A DNA stretch of 64,000 bases from Kribbella sp. VKM Ac-2568 (GTDB taxonomy: Bacteria > Actinomycetota > Actinomycetes > Propionibacteriales > Kribbellaceae). The position numbers and the translations under genes are program-made. The notes beneath the pieces are model-generated. The model was not told the DNA's origin, ran no database searches, and worked only from the letters and a program-made list of their open reading frames with translations. Location of the stretch: assembly GCF_004345365.1 (NCBI RefSeq), contig NZ_SLVF01000003.1, positions 372,001 through 436,000 on the forward strand, read 5' to 3'. Of the stretch, positions 56,631 to 64,000 are shown piece after piece (the first letter of the stretch is position 1; every line of letters starts with the position of its first letter).

Positions 56631-58475
56631 TCAGCCCGGTCGGGCACAGGGTGGTTCTCCGTGGCGGCTTGTGGTCGGGATGGTGGGAGCTCGCCATGGC
56701 TTTGATTGGGGCAGCCAACCGGGACCACCGTCGGCGCCGGCGGCGATGGGCGAGCTGGTCGCATTGGCCGTTTGCATGTCCCGTGGATCGTGGTCGCCCC
56801 ACGGATCGAACCGTACGGCCGTGTCGTCCGTGGCGGTCCGCGCCAGGTCGCCAGGTGTTGGCGTGTTGGTGCCGGTTCCCGAGCAGGGTGGATCGGTGTC
56901 ACCCCAAGGATCGAACTGAGCGACTGCGCCAGTCGCGGCGGTGGTGCGTGGCGGCTGGTGGGCGCTGTTTCGGGCATGGCTGGGCAGCAGCCCGCGGCCG
57001 CCGTAGCTGCTGCTGGCGGGTGTACTGCTCGCAAGACTGTGGATGGGTCTGCGGTAGCGGGTTCTGGTGGTGGTGGGGCCGGGTTCGGCCCAGGCGGGTC
57101 TGGCGACGGTGACGGTGCCGTGGTGGAAGGTGATGGTCCAGTGGCGGTGGTGGGTGTCGATGTGGTGGCGGCGGCAGAGCAGGACCAGGTTGGTCAGGGC
57201 GGTGGGGCCGTTGTCGATCCAGGAGATCAGGTGGTGGGCGTCGCAGAAGATCGGCGGGGCTTTGCACACGACGCAGCCTTTGTCGCGGGCGTTCAGGGCG
57301 CGGCGGATGGCGCGGTTGACGAAGCGTTGGGCCATGGCGACGTCGAGGGGTTCGGAGTTCGCGCCGAGCACGATCGGGATGATCTGCGCCTCGCACGCCA
57401 GCCGGCGGATCGCGCCCGCGGACAGTCCCTCGCCGTGGACCAGGGTGCCGACCGCGTGGGCTCCGGCGTCGGTGAGGTCTTTGAGGTCGATGGTGATCGT
57501 GATGTGTGCTTTCGGGCCGTGCCCGGCCTCCGCCGCGGCGCCACTCGCGGCGGCACGAGTCTGGGTGGCGCTGCCGGCCGCCGCTGGCGTGCCGTTGCCG
57601 CTGGGCGATCCGGCGGTCTCGGCATCGTCCAGGGTTGCTCCGGCCGGGTCGGCCGGATCGGCTGGATCTGCCGGGGTGGCGGTGGTGATGGCGTTGGAGG
57701 CGACGTTGAGGACGTCGGTGAGGGCGTCGGCGCGGCGCTTGTCCGGTGAGCGCGGGTCCAACTCGCCGGTGACGGTCTTACGGGGCTTCGAACCGGACAG
57801 GATCAGGGACTGGAACAGTTCGGCGTTCTCGTTGGCCAGGTAGCCGCTGAACTTCACACCCCGGTCCGCGGGCCGCAGCCGCAACTCTTCCCGGGCATAG
57901 GCCTTGTCCTCTTCCGGTGCCGGGCCGTCGGCGTCCAGCAGGTCGCGGACCCGGCGGGCCGCCTTGCGCAGTTCCGACGGACAGAAATGGCGGCCCAGGG
58001 CGACTAGCTGTTGTTCGGCCACGGCCAGGTCCTCGACCGCGACGGTCTTGGGCACGTTCTCCAGTTCGGCCACGATCGCCGCGGCCTGCGCCGGAGACAA
58101 CACCACTGCATCGGCTCCGGCCTCCCCGCCCGGCTCACCACCCGGGTCGCTGGCCGGCTCGTCGTCGTTGGCGTCTGCCGGATCCCCGACGCCGGTGGCT
58201 GGCAGGGCGTTGGTGATGGCGGGGTACTTGCGCAGCGCCTTGGCCAGGGCCAGGTCACGCTTGATCACGCCCGGGTCCAGGCGGTGCCGGAACGCCAGCA
58301 GCCTCGCGGTGTCGCCGGCGCCGAGGGTCGCGGCGTGACCGGTCGCGTCGTAGGCGGCCAGGACCTGCAGACGGTAGGTCTGCAACCGGGAGATCTCGGC
58401 CTGCAGCGCGTCGAGAGTCGACAGCTGCTCGCTGTCACTCATCGACCACACCGGCCGCTCACCCAAGATCTCCAT
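56631..58475 (-). CDS. 13E12/DUF222 HNH endonuclease-domain protein
   Basis: This 614-residue protein starts at ATG 58475, 7 bases after TAGGGT (leaderless). The DUF222 part spans about residues 10-330, with Ala/Asp/Pro-rich spacers. The HNH motif is GCVVCKAPPIFCDAHHLISW, then NGPTALTNLVLLCRRHHIDTHH (about residues 405-447). The long C-terminal tail is low complexity and repeats FDPWGD twice (VAQFDPWGDTDPP, VRFDPWGDHDPR). The family is common and repetitive in actinobacteria; a nuclease role is assumed from the fold. Earlier in-frame starts are antisense noise. Confidence 0.87.
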   Translation of the reverse strand: MEILGERPVWSMSDSEQLSTLDALQAEISRLQTYRLQVLAAYDATGHAATLGAGDTARLLAFRHRLDPGVIKRDLALAKALRKYPAITNALPATGVGDPADANDDEPASDPGGEPGGEAGADAVVLSPAQAAAIVAELENVPKTVAVEDLAVAEQQLVALGRHFCPSELRKAARRVRDLLDADGPAPEEDKAYAREELRLRPADRGVKFSGYLANENAELFQSLILSGSKPRKTVTGELDPRSPDKRRADALTDVLNVASNAITTATPADPADPADPAGATLDDAETAGSPSGNGTPAAAGSATQTRAAASGAAAEAGHGPKAHITITIDLKDLTDAGAHAVGTLVHGEGLSAGAIRRLACEAQIIPIVLGANSEPLDVAMAQRFVNRAIRRALNARDKGCVVCKAPPIFCDAHHLISWIDNGPTALTNLVLLCRRHHIDTHHRHWTITFHHGTVTVARPAWAEPGPTTTRTRYRRPIHSLASSTPASSSYGGRGLLPSHARNSAHQPPRTTAATGAVAQFDPWGDTDPPCSGTGTNTPTPGDLARTATDDTAVRFDPWGDHDPRDMQTANATSSPIAAGADGGPGWLPQSKPWRAPTIPTTSRHGEPPCARPG

Positions 58476-58745
58476 ACCCCAGACCCTAGACACCCCCTCC
58501 GACAGTTTCTGTGCCGGAAGGCCCTTATTTGTAAGGGATTCCGAAGATTGACCGAAACTCGACGCAGGCATCGGATTCGGTCAGCTTGTCCACAACCACC
58601 TGCAGCTGTGGACGTGGGCGAGAAGGATTTCCGACCATGCGCCGATCGCTAGCTCGTGGGGTTGGCAGTGAGGTTGACGCGCAGGCGATCGCGTGACGTT
58701 CCTACTGTGCGCCGTTGATTTGATCTGTAGGGCGTTCGTTGCGGG

Positions 58746-59555
58746 TCAGGCAGGTGGACCGGCTGCCAGGCGGTCGCGGATCTGTCGCATGCGCTCGGTG
58801 GAGTTGTGCGGCATGTCCCAGCGGGTCTCCAGCCACCAGGTCGCGCCCACCTCCGCCCACGGCCTGACCTCGGCTGCCGCAGCCTCCCGGTCGTCTGCCG
58901 GCGTCTCGCCCTCGGCGACCACGTCCAGGCCGGGGGCAGCGCCGCGCTCGTCCAGCCACGAACGCAGGGACCGCATCTCCTCAGGCGAGGCTTCCCCCTG
59001 GTACTGCGGCAGCACCCCGTCGCAGCGCAGTACTCGCCGCATCGACTTGGGTCGCGGCCATGCACCCACCACCCAGATCGGGATCCGCTCCTGCACGGGC
59101 CGGCCCACCTGGGTGAGGTCATCGCGAGCGCACTCGTAGTCGTAGTGCTTGCCGTGATAGCTCAGCCCGCCGGCCCACAACTCCCGGATCAGGTCGATGC
59201 CCTCGTCCATCATCGAAGCCCGCGTCCTGAGATCGAGCTCTTCGCCGGTCAGCGGCAGATCCGTGTCGACAGCGCCCAACCCGACCGCCAGGATCGCCCG
59301 TCCACCGGACAGTTGGTCAAGCGTCACCACCTGACTGGCCACCTTCCAGGGCCGCCGCCACGGCAACGGAGTCAGCATCGTGCCGAGCTTGATCCGCTCA
59401 GTCCGCGCCGCCATCGCCGACAACAGACCCCAGGCATCGACTCCATAGGCCGCCTCCCACACGAAGACCCCGTCCCACCCCGCCTCCTCGGCCAGCACGG
59501 CCTGCTCCAACTGCTCCACCGCAGTACCGCCCGGCAGGATCACCCCATATCTCAT
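58746..59555 (-). CDS. LLM-class flavin/F420-dependent oxidoreductase
   Basis: This 269-residue luciferase-like TIM barrel has VLAEEAGWDGVFVWEAAYG, LGTMLTPLPWRRPWKVASQVVTL, LDQLSGGRAILAVGLGA and RIPIWVVGAWPRPKSMRRVLRCDG. The family oxidises or reduces small molecules with FMN or F420. It is somewhat short, but both ends look intact. It stands alone on its strand, next to a divergent BBE-type flavoenzyme. Confidence 0.87.
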   Translation of the reverse strand: MRYGVILPGGTAVEQLEQAVLAEEAGWDGVFVWEAAYGVDAWGLLSAMAARTERIKLGTMLTPLPWRRPWKVASQVVTLDQLSGGRAILAVGLGAVDTDLPLTGEELDLRTRASMMDEGIDLIRELWAGGLSYHGKHYDYECARDDLTQVGRPVQERIPIWVVGAWPRPKSMRRVLRCDGVLPQYQGEASPEEMRSLRSWLDERGAAPGLDVVAEGETPADDREAAAAEVRPWAEVGATWWLETRWDMPHNSTERMRQIRDRLAAGPPA

Positions 59556-59709
59556 GCCCCGTTCCTACTCCTCCCCACGGACATTTCGGGCTGCGCAGTG
59601 GGCGTCAGGGCAGGGGTGGATTTAAGGCTGGCTGAAGGGGATGGTGGCAGAGTGTGGCGATACGGGCATTTTGTGCACGGACAGTGACAGGATGAACGGG
59701 GTGGATGAC

Positions 59710-61101
59710 ATGACGCAGACCGCTGGGACCGGGGTCGACGAGTTACGAGGGAGCATCGGGGGCGCGGTGTTCGCGCCGGACGATGCCGGGTACGACGATG
59801 CGCGGCGGGTCTGGAACGCGGACATCGACCGGCGGCCGGCGGTGATCGTCAGCTGCCGGACGGCCGAGGAAGTGCGCGCGGCGATCGCATTCGCCACCAC
59901 GACCGGGCTGGAGATCGCGGTGCGGGGTGGTGCGCACAATCCGACCGGCGCGGCGAGTGTCGACGACGGGCTGGTGATCGACCTCAGCGGAATGAACCAG
60001 GTGACGGTGGACCCGGCGGCCAAGCGGGCCAAGGTCGGCGGCGGGGCGTTGCTGGCGGATCTTGACGCGGCCACCCAGGCGCACGGGCTCGCGGTACCGG
60101 CGGGCATGATCAGCCACACCGGCGTCGGAGGCCTCACCCTGGGCGGCGGGATGGGCTGGCTGACGCGACTCGGCGGGCTCAGCATCGACGACCTCGTCTC
60201 GGCGCGGGTGGTCACCGCGGACGGGCGGATCCTGCGCGCCGCCGAGGACGAGCACCCCGAACTCTTCTGGGCGCTGCGCGGTGGCGGCGGCAACTTCGGC
60301 GTGGTGACGGAGTTCGAGTTCCGCCTGTACGACGTGGGGCCGCTCGTCCAGTACGGGTTGCTCTTCTTCGGGCTGGAGCAGGGGCCGGAGATGTTCCGGC
60401 TGGCGCGCGAGGTGATTCCGACCCTGTCGCGCGAGTTCAACGTGGTGCTCGGCGGGCTGAACGCGCCGCCCGCGCCGTTCGTGCCGGAGGAGTTCCACTT
60501 CCGGCCGGGGTACGTGATGGTCGTCACGGGCCTCGGGTCGCCCGCGGCCCACGCGGAGGTGCTCGACCGGGTGAGGTCCGCGTTGCCACCGCTGTTCGAG
60601 TTCGCCACGCCGATGCCGTACGTCGCGCTGCAGCAACTCCTGGACGAGTCGCAGCGCTGGGGGCAGCACGTCTACGAGAAGAGCAGCTTCCTCGACGACC
60701 TGACGGACGAGGTGATCGAGGTCATCACCGAGCACGTGCCGGTCAAGACGTCACCCACGTCGGTGAACCTGTTCTACCGGCTGGACGAGGCGTTCTCGGA
60801 GCCGGACGACGACGCGACGGCCTTCGGCGGCGGCCGGACGCCGCGGTACGCGTGCTTCGTCATCGGGGTCTGCCAGGACCCGGAGTCGTTGCCGGCCGAG
60901 CAGGCGTGGGTGCGCTCGTTCTGGGAGGCGCTCACTCCACACGCGATCAGCACGGGCGGATACGTCAACGCGCTGGGCGACACGGACCAGGATCGCGTGC
61001 GGGCGTCGTACGGGAAGAAGTACGAGCGGCTGGCCCAGGTGAAGGCGGAGTACGACCCGGGCAACGTGTTCCACCTGAACGCGAACATCAAGCCCGCTTA
61101 G
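59710..61101 (+). CDS. FAD-linked oxidase of the BBE/6-hydroxynicotine oxidase type
   Basis: This 463-residue protein has a PCMH-type FAD domain with AVRGGAHNPTGAASVDDGLVI (His for covalent FAD), GLTLGGGMGWLTRLGGLSIDD and WALRGGGGNFGVVTEFEF. The BBE C-terminus is ASYGKKYERLAQVKAEYDPG followed by NVFHLN. The second covalent attachment Cys of plant BBEs is not seen. Starts at 59641 and 59692 are in frame; 59710 has GGGGTGG upstream. It oxidises an unknown alcohol, amine or sugar. Confidence 0.9.
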   Translation: MTQTAGTGVDELRGSIGGAVFAPDDAGYDDARRVWNADIDRRPAVIVSCRTAEEVRAAIAFATTTGLEIAVRGGAHNPTGAASVDDGLVIDLSGMNQVTVDPAAKRAKVGGGALLADLDAATQAHGLAVPAGMISHTGVGGLTLGGGMGWLTRLGGLSIDDLVSARVVTADGRILRAAEDEHPELFWALRGGGGNFGVVTEFEFRLYDVGPLVQYGLLFFGLEQGPEMFRLAREVIPTLSREFNVVLGGLNAPPAPFVPEEFHFRPGYVMVVTGLGSPAAHAEVLDRVRSALPPLFEFATPMPYVALQQLLDESQRWGQHVYEKSSFLDDLTDEVIEVITEHVPVKTSPTSVNLFYRLDEAFSEPDDDATAFGGGRTPRYACFVIGVCQDPESLPAEQAWVRSFWEALTPHAISTGGYVNALGDTDQDRVRASYGKKYERLAQVKAEYDPGNVFHLNANIKPA

Positions 61102-61127
61102 CGATCCGGCGCAGCGGTGCCTGCCGC

Positions 61128-61160
61128 GACGGCGTCGCCTCAGATGGAGGCGGCGCCGTC
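61128..61160 (+). terminator. Hairpin between convergent flavoenzyme and SDR genes
   Basis: GACGGCGTCGCCTC (61128-61141) pairs with GAGGCGGCGCCGTC (61147-61160) with one G-U pair around AGATG. It follows the flavoenzyme stop by 26 bases and includes the SDR stop codon, so the two convergent genes may share it. Confidence 0.55.
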
Positions 61161-61886
61161 GAGCACCAGGACCTGGCCGTTGATGTTGGTGTTGTCGAGC
61201 AGCAGCATCCGGACCACCGGGACGACCTCGTCCGGCTCGGTCAGGTGACCGGTCGGGGTCCGGCGGACGATCTGGTCGAGCTGGGTCTGACCGAGCACCG
61301 CCGACATGTCCGAGGCGAAGAAGCCGGGCGCGACCGAGTTCGCCAGCACCCGGCCGCCCAGCTCACGCGCCAGTGACCTGGTGGCCGAGTCCATGCCGCC
61401 CTTCGTCGCGGAGTACGCGACCAGGCCGGGGAAGCCACGCTGGGCGCAGATCGAGGTGATGTTGACGATCCGGCCCTTGAGGCTCTTGGCCAGCAAACGG
61501 CGCAGTACGAACCGGGTCAGCACCAGCGGCGAGGTCAGGTTCGTCTGGATGATGTGGGCGAGTTGGTCGGCCGAGGTGTGCACGTGCAGCGAGTCCTGGC
61601 CGATGGCCGCGTTGTTGACCAGGCCGTCGATCGGGCCGAGTTTCTCCTCGACCTCCTTGACGAACGCCTGGGTCGCCTTGGCGTCGTTCACGTCGACCGA
61701 GCCGACGTGCACCTGGTCCGGGTACTTCTCGGCCAGCGCGGTCAGTTCCGGCGTCACCGTCCGGGCGAACGCGGCCACCTTCACGCCGTTGCCGACCAGG
61801 TCGCTGACGATCGCCAGCCCGAGACCCCGGGAACCACCCGAGACGAGCACCACCGACGACGGCGGGACCAGAGGGGATTCAGACAT
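61140..61886 (-). CDS. SDR-family oxidoreductase (FabG-like)
   Basis: This 248-residue Rossmann enzyme has VVLVSGGSRGLGLAIVSDL (cofactor loop), DGLVNNAAIG, IVNITSICAQ with the Ser, and YSATKGGMDSATRSLAREL (YxxxK). This full SDR tetrad suggests ketoacyl reduction or alcohol oxidation with NADP(H). Its start overlaps the adenylation-enzyme gene by eight bases. It completes an ACP-ligase-reductase set, so the substrate is probably bound to that ACP. Confidence 0.9.
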   Translation of the reverse strand: MSESPLVPPSSVVLVSGGSRGLGLAIVSDLVGNGVKVAAFARTVTPELTALAEKYPDQVHVGSVDVNDAKATQAFVKEVEEKLGPIDGLVNNAAIGQDSLHVHTSADQLAHIIQTNLTSPLVLTRFVLRRLLAKSLKGRIVNITSICAQRGFPGLVAYSATKGGMDSATRSLARELGGRVLANSVAPGFFASDMSAVLGQTQLDQIVRRTPTGHLTEPDEVVPVVRMLLLDNTNINGQVLVLDGAASI

Positions 61887-63135
61887 CGCTCTTCAACGTC
61901 TCCTTCTGCGGGATCGCGTCCAGGAACTTGATCCGCCGCGGTATGCCGTAGTCCGGCAGGCGGTTCGAACACCACTGGACCAGATCGGCGTCAGTGATCG
62001 GGCCGAGGTCGGGGCTCGTCACCACCTCGGCGGCGACCATCCGGCCGACGAGCGGGGCCTTGCGGGCGAAGACCCGGGCCCAGGCGACGGCCGGGTGGCC
62101 CATCAGCACATTGCGGACCAGGCCGGCCGAGACCTTGGACCCGCCGACGTTGATCTCGTCGCTGTCCAGCCGTCCGGTGATCAGCACGCGATCGTCGACG
62201 AACTCGACCCGGTCACCGGTCCGGACGGCTCCGTCGAGACCCGCGCCGTGGTGCGGTGAGGTGATGATCAGTTCGTCCTTGTCCACCGAGAGGAACGGCC
62301 GCTCGGACTCGGGATCGGGCTCGCGATCCAGCCAGGCCCGGGGGAACCCAGCCTTGCCGTCGTGCACCACGATCGACGCGCCGACCTCGGAGGACGCGTA
62401 GATCCAGGAGATCCGCGCCTGCGGGAAGATCTCCCGCAGCCGGTCCAGGATCGCCTGGTCCACCGGCTCGCCGCCGAGGGTGATCTGCTCCAGCGGCACC
62501 TTGGCGAGCGCCTCGGTGTCGCGGTAGATGGTCTGCCGCCAGAAGGTCGGCGTTCCCGAGGCCGCGGTGACGCCGTGCTCCGCGGCGATCAGCGGCCACG
62601 TCTCCAGCTCGGACGGCTCGATCACGACCAGACCCTGGTCCGCCTGGGTCAGCGAGATCGTCACCACCTGCCACCAGGCGTAGGTGCCCGGGGCGTAGGG
62701 GAGCAACCAGGTGCGCGGTTGCTGCTGAGTGGTCACGGTGGTCAGGGACTCGAGGGTGTGACCGATCCGCTTCGGCCGTCCGGTCGAGCCGGAGGTGAGC
62801 AGCCAGACGCGGCCGGACTCCTCCACCCGCTTGAGTTTCGCCGGGGTCACCGAGTGCTCGTCGCCCTTGGCGATCACCACCGCGAAACCGGACTCGCCGA
62901 GCTCCTCGCGCATGCTCAGATCCACCCGCGAGCCGGTCGCGACCAGCAGTTCGGTGCCGTGCACGGCGTGGTGCCGGACCGCCGCCAGCGCGTCGGCCCC
63001 GTTGTCCACCAGCACTGCGGCCGGCGACGGCAGCTGGGGCAGTTTGTGCAGGGTCCTCCAGGTCACCGTCCGGCCACCGGCGACGACGGTGTTGTCGTCG
63101 CCGATCAGGGCGGTGCTACGGCGCCGGGCGGTCAC
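61879..63135 (-). CDS. AMP-binding acyl-activating enzyme, compact form
   Basis: This 418-residue ANL enzyme has the P-loop VWLLTSGSTGRPKRIGHT, SWIYASSEVGAS (A5), GAVRTGDRVEFVDD (A7) and LITGRLDSDEINVGGSKVS (A8). The catalytic-position Lys lies only four residues from the C-terminus (ETLKSDV). It is 100 or more residues shorter than typical acyl-CoA ligases because the N-terminal region is reduced. It overlaps the ACP gene by four bases and probably loads an acyl group onto that ACP. Confidence 0.87.
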   Translation of the reverse strand: MTARRRSTALIGDDNTVVAGGRTVTWRTLHKLPQLPSPAAVLVDNGADALAAVRHHAVHGTELLVATGSRVDLSMREELGESGFAVVIAKGDEHSVTPAKLKRVEESGRVWLLTSGSTGRPKRIGHTLESLTTVTTQQQPRTWLLPYAPGTYAWWQVVTISLTQADQGLVVIEPSELETWPLIAAEHGVTAASGTPTFWRQTIYRDTEALAKVPLEQITLGGEPVDQAILDRLREIFPQARISWIYASSEVGASIVVHDGKAGFPRAWLDREPDPESERPFLSVDKDELIITSPHHGAGLDGAVRTGDRVEFVDDRVLITGRLDSDEINVGGSKVSAGLVRNVLMGHPAVAWARVFARKAPLVGRMVAAEVVTSPDLGPITDADLVQWCSNRLPDYGIPRRIKFLDAIPQKETLKSDV

Positions 63136-63383
63136 GCCGACTGGAGCTGCTCGATGAAGTCCAGCACGTCGCCGACCTTGGCGATCTGGCGCAGCCCGGG
63201 GGCATCGAAGTTCAGCTCGTCGCCGATCTCGTCCTCGACCCGCAGGGCCAGCTCGGAGAAGTCCAGCGACCGGAAGCCGATCTCCCGCAGGTCGGCGCTG
63301 TCTTCGGCCGGCAAGGTCTTGCCCTGCGCCTTCATCACCGCTCCCATCAGGTCCCGGATCTGCTCCCGCGTCAACTCAGCCAT
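63132..63383 (-). CDS. Acyl carrier protein
   Basis: This 83-residue helical protein has the phosphopantetheine Ser in EIGFRSLDFSELALRVEDE (RSLD in place of DSLD). The start is ATG 63383 (MAELTREQIRDLM), 8 bases after TAGGCT with no Shine-Dalgarno sequence. An earlier frame start adds unlikely residues. It is the first gene of the ACP-ligase-SDR set, and all three overlap, so they are made together. Confidence 0.88.
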   Translation of the reverse strand: MAELTREQIRDLMGAVMKAQGKTLPAEDSADLREIGFRSLDFSELALRVEDEIGDELNFDAPGLRQIAKVGDVLDFIEQLQSA

Positions 63384-63510
63384 GACCACAGAGCCTAGGG
63401 CATGGCTGTTCATCCCCTGCAGTCGCGAGCAGGAGGTGTTCGACACGGTCGCTCCGTGTGCTGGAGTGACGACAGCGATGCGGCGTGGTCGGACGGGTCC
63501 GCCGCATGGT

Positions 63511-63699
63511 CTACGGGACTTCCGGGGACGCGTCGCGGACACGGTCGGGGAGGTCGCGGTGGCGGGACAGCCGGCGGCGGACCCGTTTGACCCGGTCCCG
63601 GATCTCCCAGCCGATCAGCGCGATCATCGGAGTGGCTGCGGCGAGCGCGGCGAGCAGGATCTCCTCGACCGGCAGACCGGCGATGTGCTGGGCCGACAT
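63511..63699 (-). CDS. Small hypothetical membrane protein
   Basis: This 62-residue protein has one span, VEEILLAALAAATPMIALIGW, then a basic tail (EIRDRVKRVRRRLSRHRDL). GGGAGG lies 6 bases before the ATG at 63699, so translation is credible. I see no family match. It lies 127 bases upstream of the ACP gene on the same strand. Confidence 0.6.
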   Translation of the reverse strand: MSAQHIAGLPVEEILLAALAAATPMIALIGWEIRDRVKRVRRRLSRHRDLPDRVRDASPEVP

Positions 63700-63740
63700 G
63701 AGGACCTCCCGTGCGCTGCGTGACGGACCGGGGGGAGTTT

Positions 63741-63757
63741 GCCTACTCAGTGTAGGC
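63741..63757. promoter_or_regulatory. GCCTAC-TCAGT-GTAGGC palindrome
   Basis: These perfect 6-bp arms around 5 bases lie between the small membrane gene (minus) and the right-edge membrane gene (plus). It may be an operator shared by both. A -10-like TACACT lies further right at about 63784-63789. Confidence 0.4.
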
Positions 63758-63790
63758 GGGAGTGCCCGTGGGGTAAACGGCTAATACACT

Positions 63791-63836
63791 GGGCCCCGAT
63801 TTGCCATCAGCAGGGACTTTCCGTCGTCCGGGGCCC
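63791..63836 (+). promoter_or_regulatory. Leader hairpin before right-edge membrane gene
   Basis: GGGCCCCG (63791-63798) pairs perfectly with CGGGGCCC (63829-63836) over 30 bases and is followed by TCTTTCC. If transcribed from the nearby TACACT, it would sit in the 5' leader of the gene at 63875 as an attenuator-like structure. Confidence 0.4.
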
Positions 63837-63874
63837 TCTTTCCGTGTGCAAGGACGCGACTCGAGAGGAACGGG

Positions 63875-64000
63875 ATGACGAGACCGGGACGCGGGCCGCG
63901 CCTTGCCGCGATGGCGAGCCTGCCCGTGCTGCCGCTGGCCTGGTTCCTCGCCCTGCGGGACCTCCCGAGCTGGATGTCCGCGGCGTACCTCGGCTACCTG
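63875..64000 (+). CDS. Membrane protein, 3' partial
   Basis: An ATG at 63875 with GAGAGGAA upstream opens a frame of 42 residues that runs off the window. It has a basic start (MTRPGRGPR) and then a hydrophobic segment (SLPVLPLAWFLALRDLP). It could be a polytopic membrane protein or carry a signal anchor; too little is visible to name it. Confidence 0.65.
   Translation, partial: MTRPGRGPRLAAMASLPVLPLAWFLALRDLPSWMSAAYLGYL

Noticed and set aside
56311..56802. 163-codon minus-strand frame near the IS remnant
   Set aside because: It overlaps the HNH gene's end in another frame, has no start signal and no recognisable family; kept only as a possible remnant.

Overview
The window is high-GC actinobacterial DNA. 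The evidence is strong third-position GC, GGAGG-type ribosome sites, many TANNNT-led leaderless starts, a BldG-type STAS protein, a Tad pilus locus of the actinobacterial helicase/secretion-neighbourhood type, several secreted chitinases and a 13E12/DUF222 HNH protein. The gene content suggests a soil Propionibacteriales member, perhaps Kribbella. That genus is inferred from gene style only.

Backbone (about 4.5-37.9 kb). An order conserved in Streptomyces and mycobacteria is recognisable: hppA, bldG, MrfA-like helicase, TadE-like genes, Flp pilin, TadC, TadB, TadA, CpaE, then a HAD-IB phosphatase followed by a Fic-like gene. Two small-RNA loci flank the HAD gene, as I recall from mycobacteria: a 6C RNA (35652-35755, minus strand) upstream and a structured Ms1/MTS2823-like region (about 36845-37076) downstream. 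Insertions break this backbone: a sugar ABC transporter operon with a PHP-family hydrolase (11.4-16.9 kb); an aldo/keto reductase, ArsR and DinB block inside the Tad locus (19.6-22.4 kb); and a chitin-degradation/transport block (26.7-35.5 kb) with three GH18 chitinases, a LysR-controlled exporter, a YbaK-type deacylase and a TrmB/LuxR-type regulator.

Left edge (0-4.1 kb): the end of an alpha/beta hydrolase, a methyltransferase, a DUF2785 protein and a two-gene ABC exporter with a textbook terminator.

Right half (37.9-64 kb): a leaderless GT2/CDP-glycerol glycerophosphotransferase fusion; an argS gene preceded by an Arg-rich leader peptide that looks like an attenuator; an esterase; a double GNAT protein; a four-gene D-threonate/four-carbon acid sugar operon (KdgT-like permease, DUF1537 kinase, PdxA2, GntR) with a palindromic operator; a DHA2 exporter with a divergent TetR; an RmlC-like epimerase; a DUF2786 protein; a DHA2 exporter translationally coupled to an ECF sigma factor with a SnoaL-like tail; small DinB and alpha-beta-barrel proteins; a decayed IS5-type transposase; a 13E12 HNH protein; a luciferase-like monooxygenase; a BBE-type flavoenzyme; a tightly coupled ACP, adenylation enzyme and SDR set; and the start of a membrane protein at the right edge.

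The least explained items are a 23-residue Cys/His/Trp-rich micropeptide with a perfect 8-base Shine-Dalgarno sequence (10947-11018, minus), the argS leader peptide, the structured region after the HAD gene, and the ACP/ligase/SDR trio.
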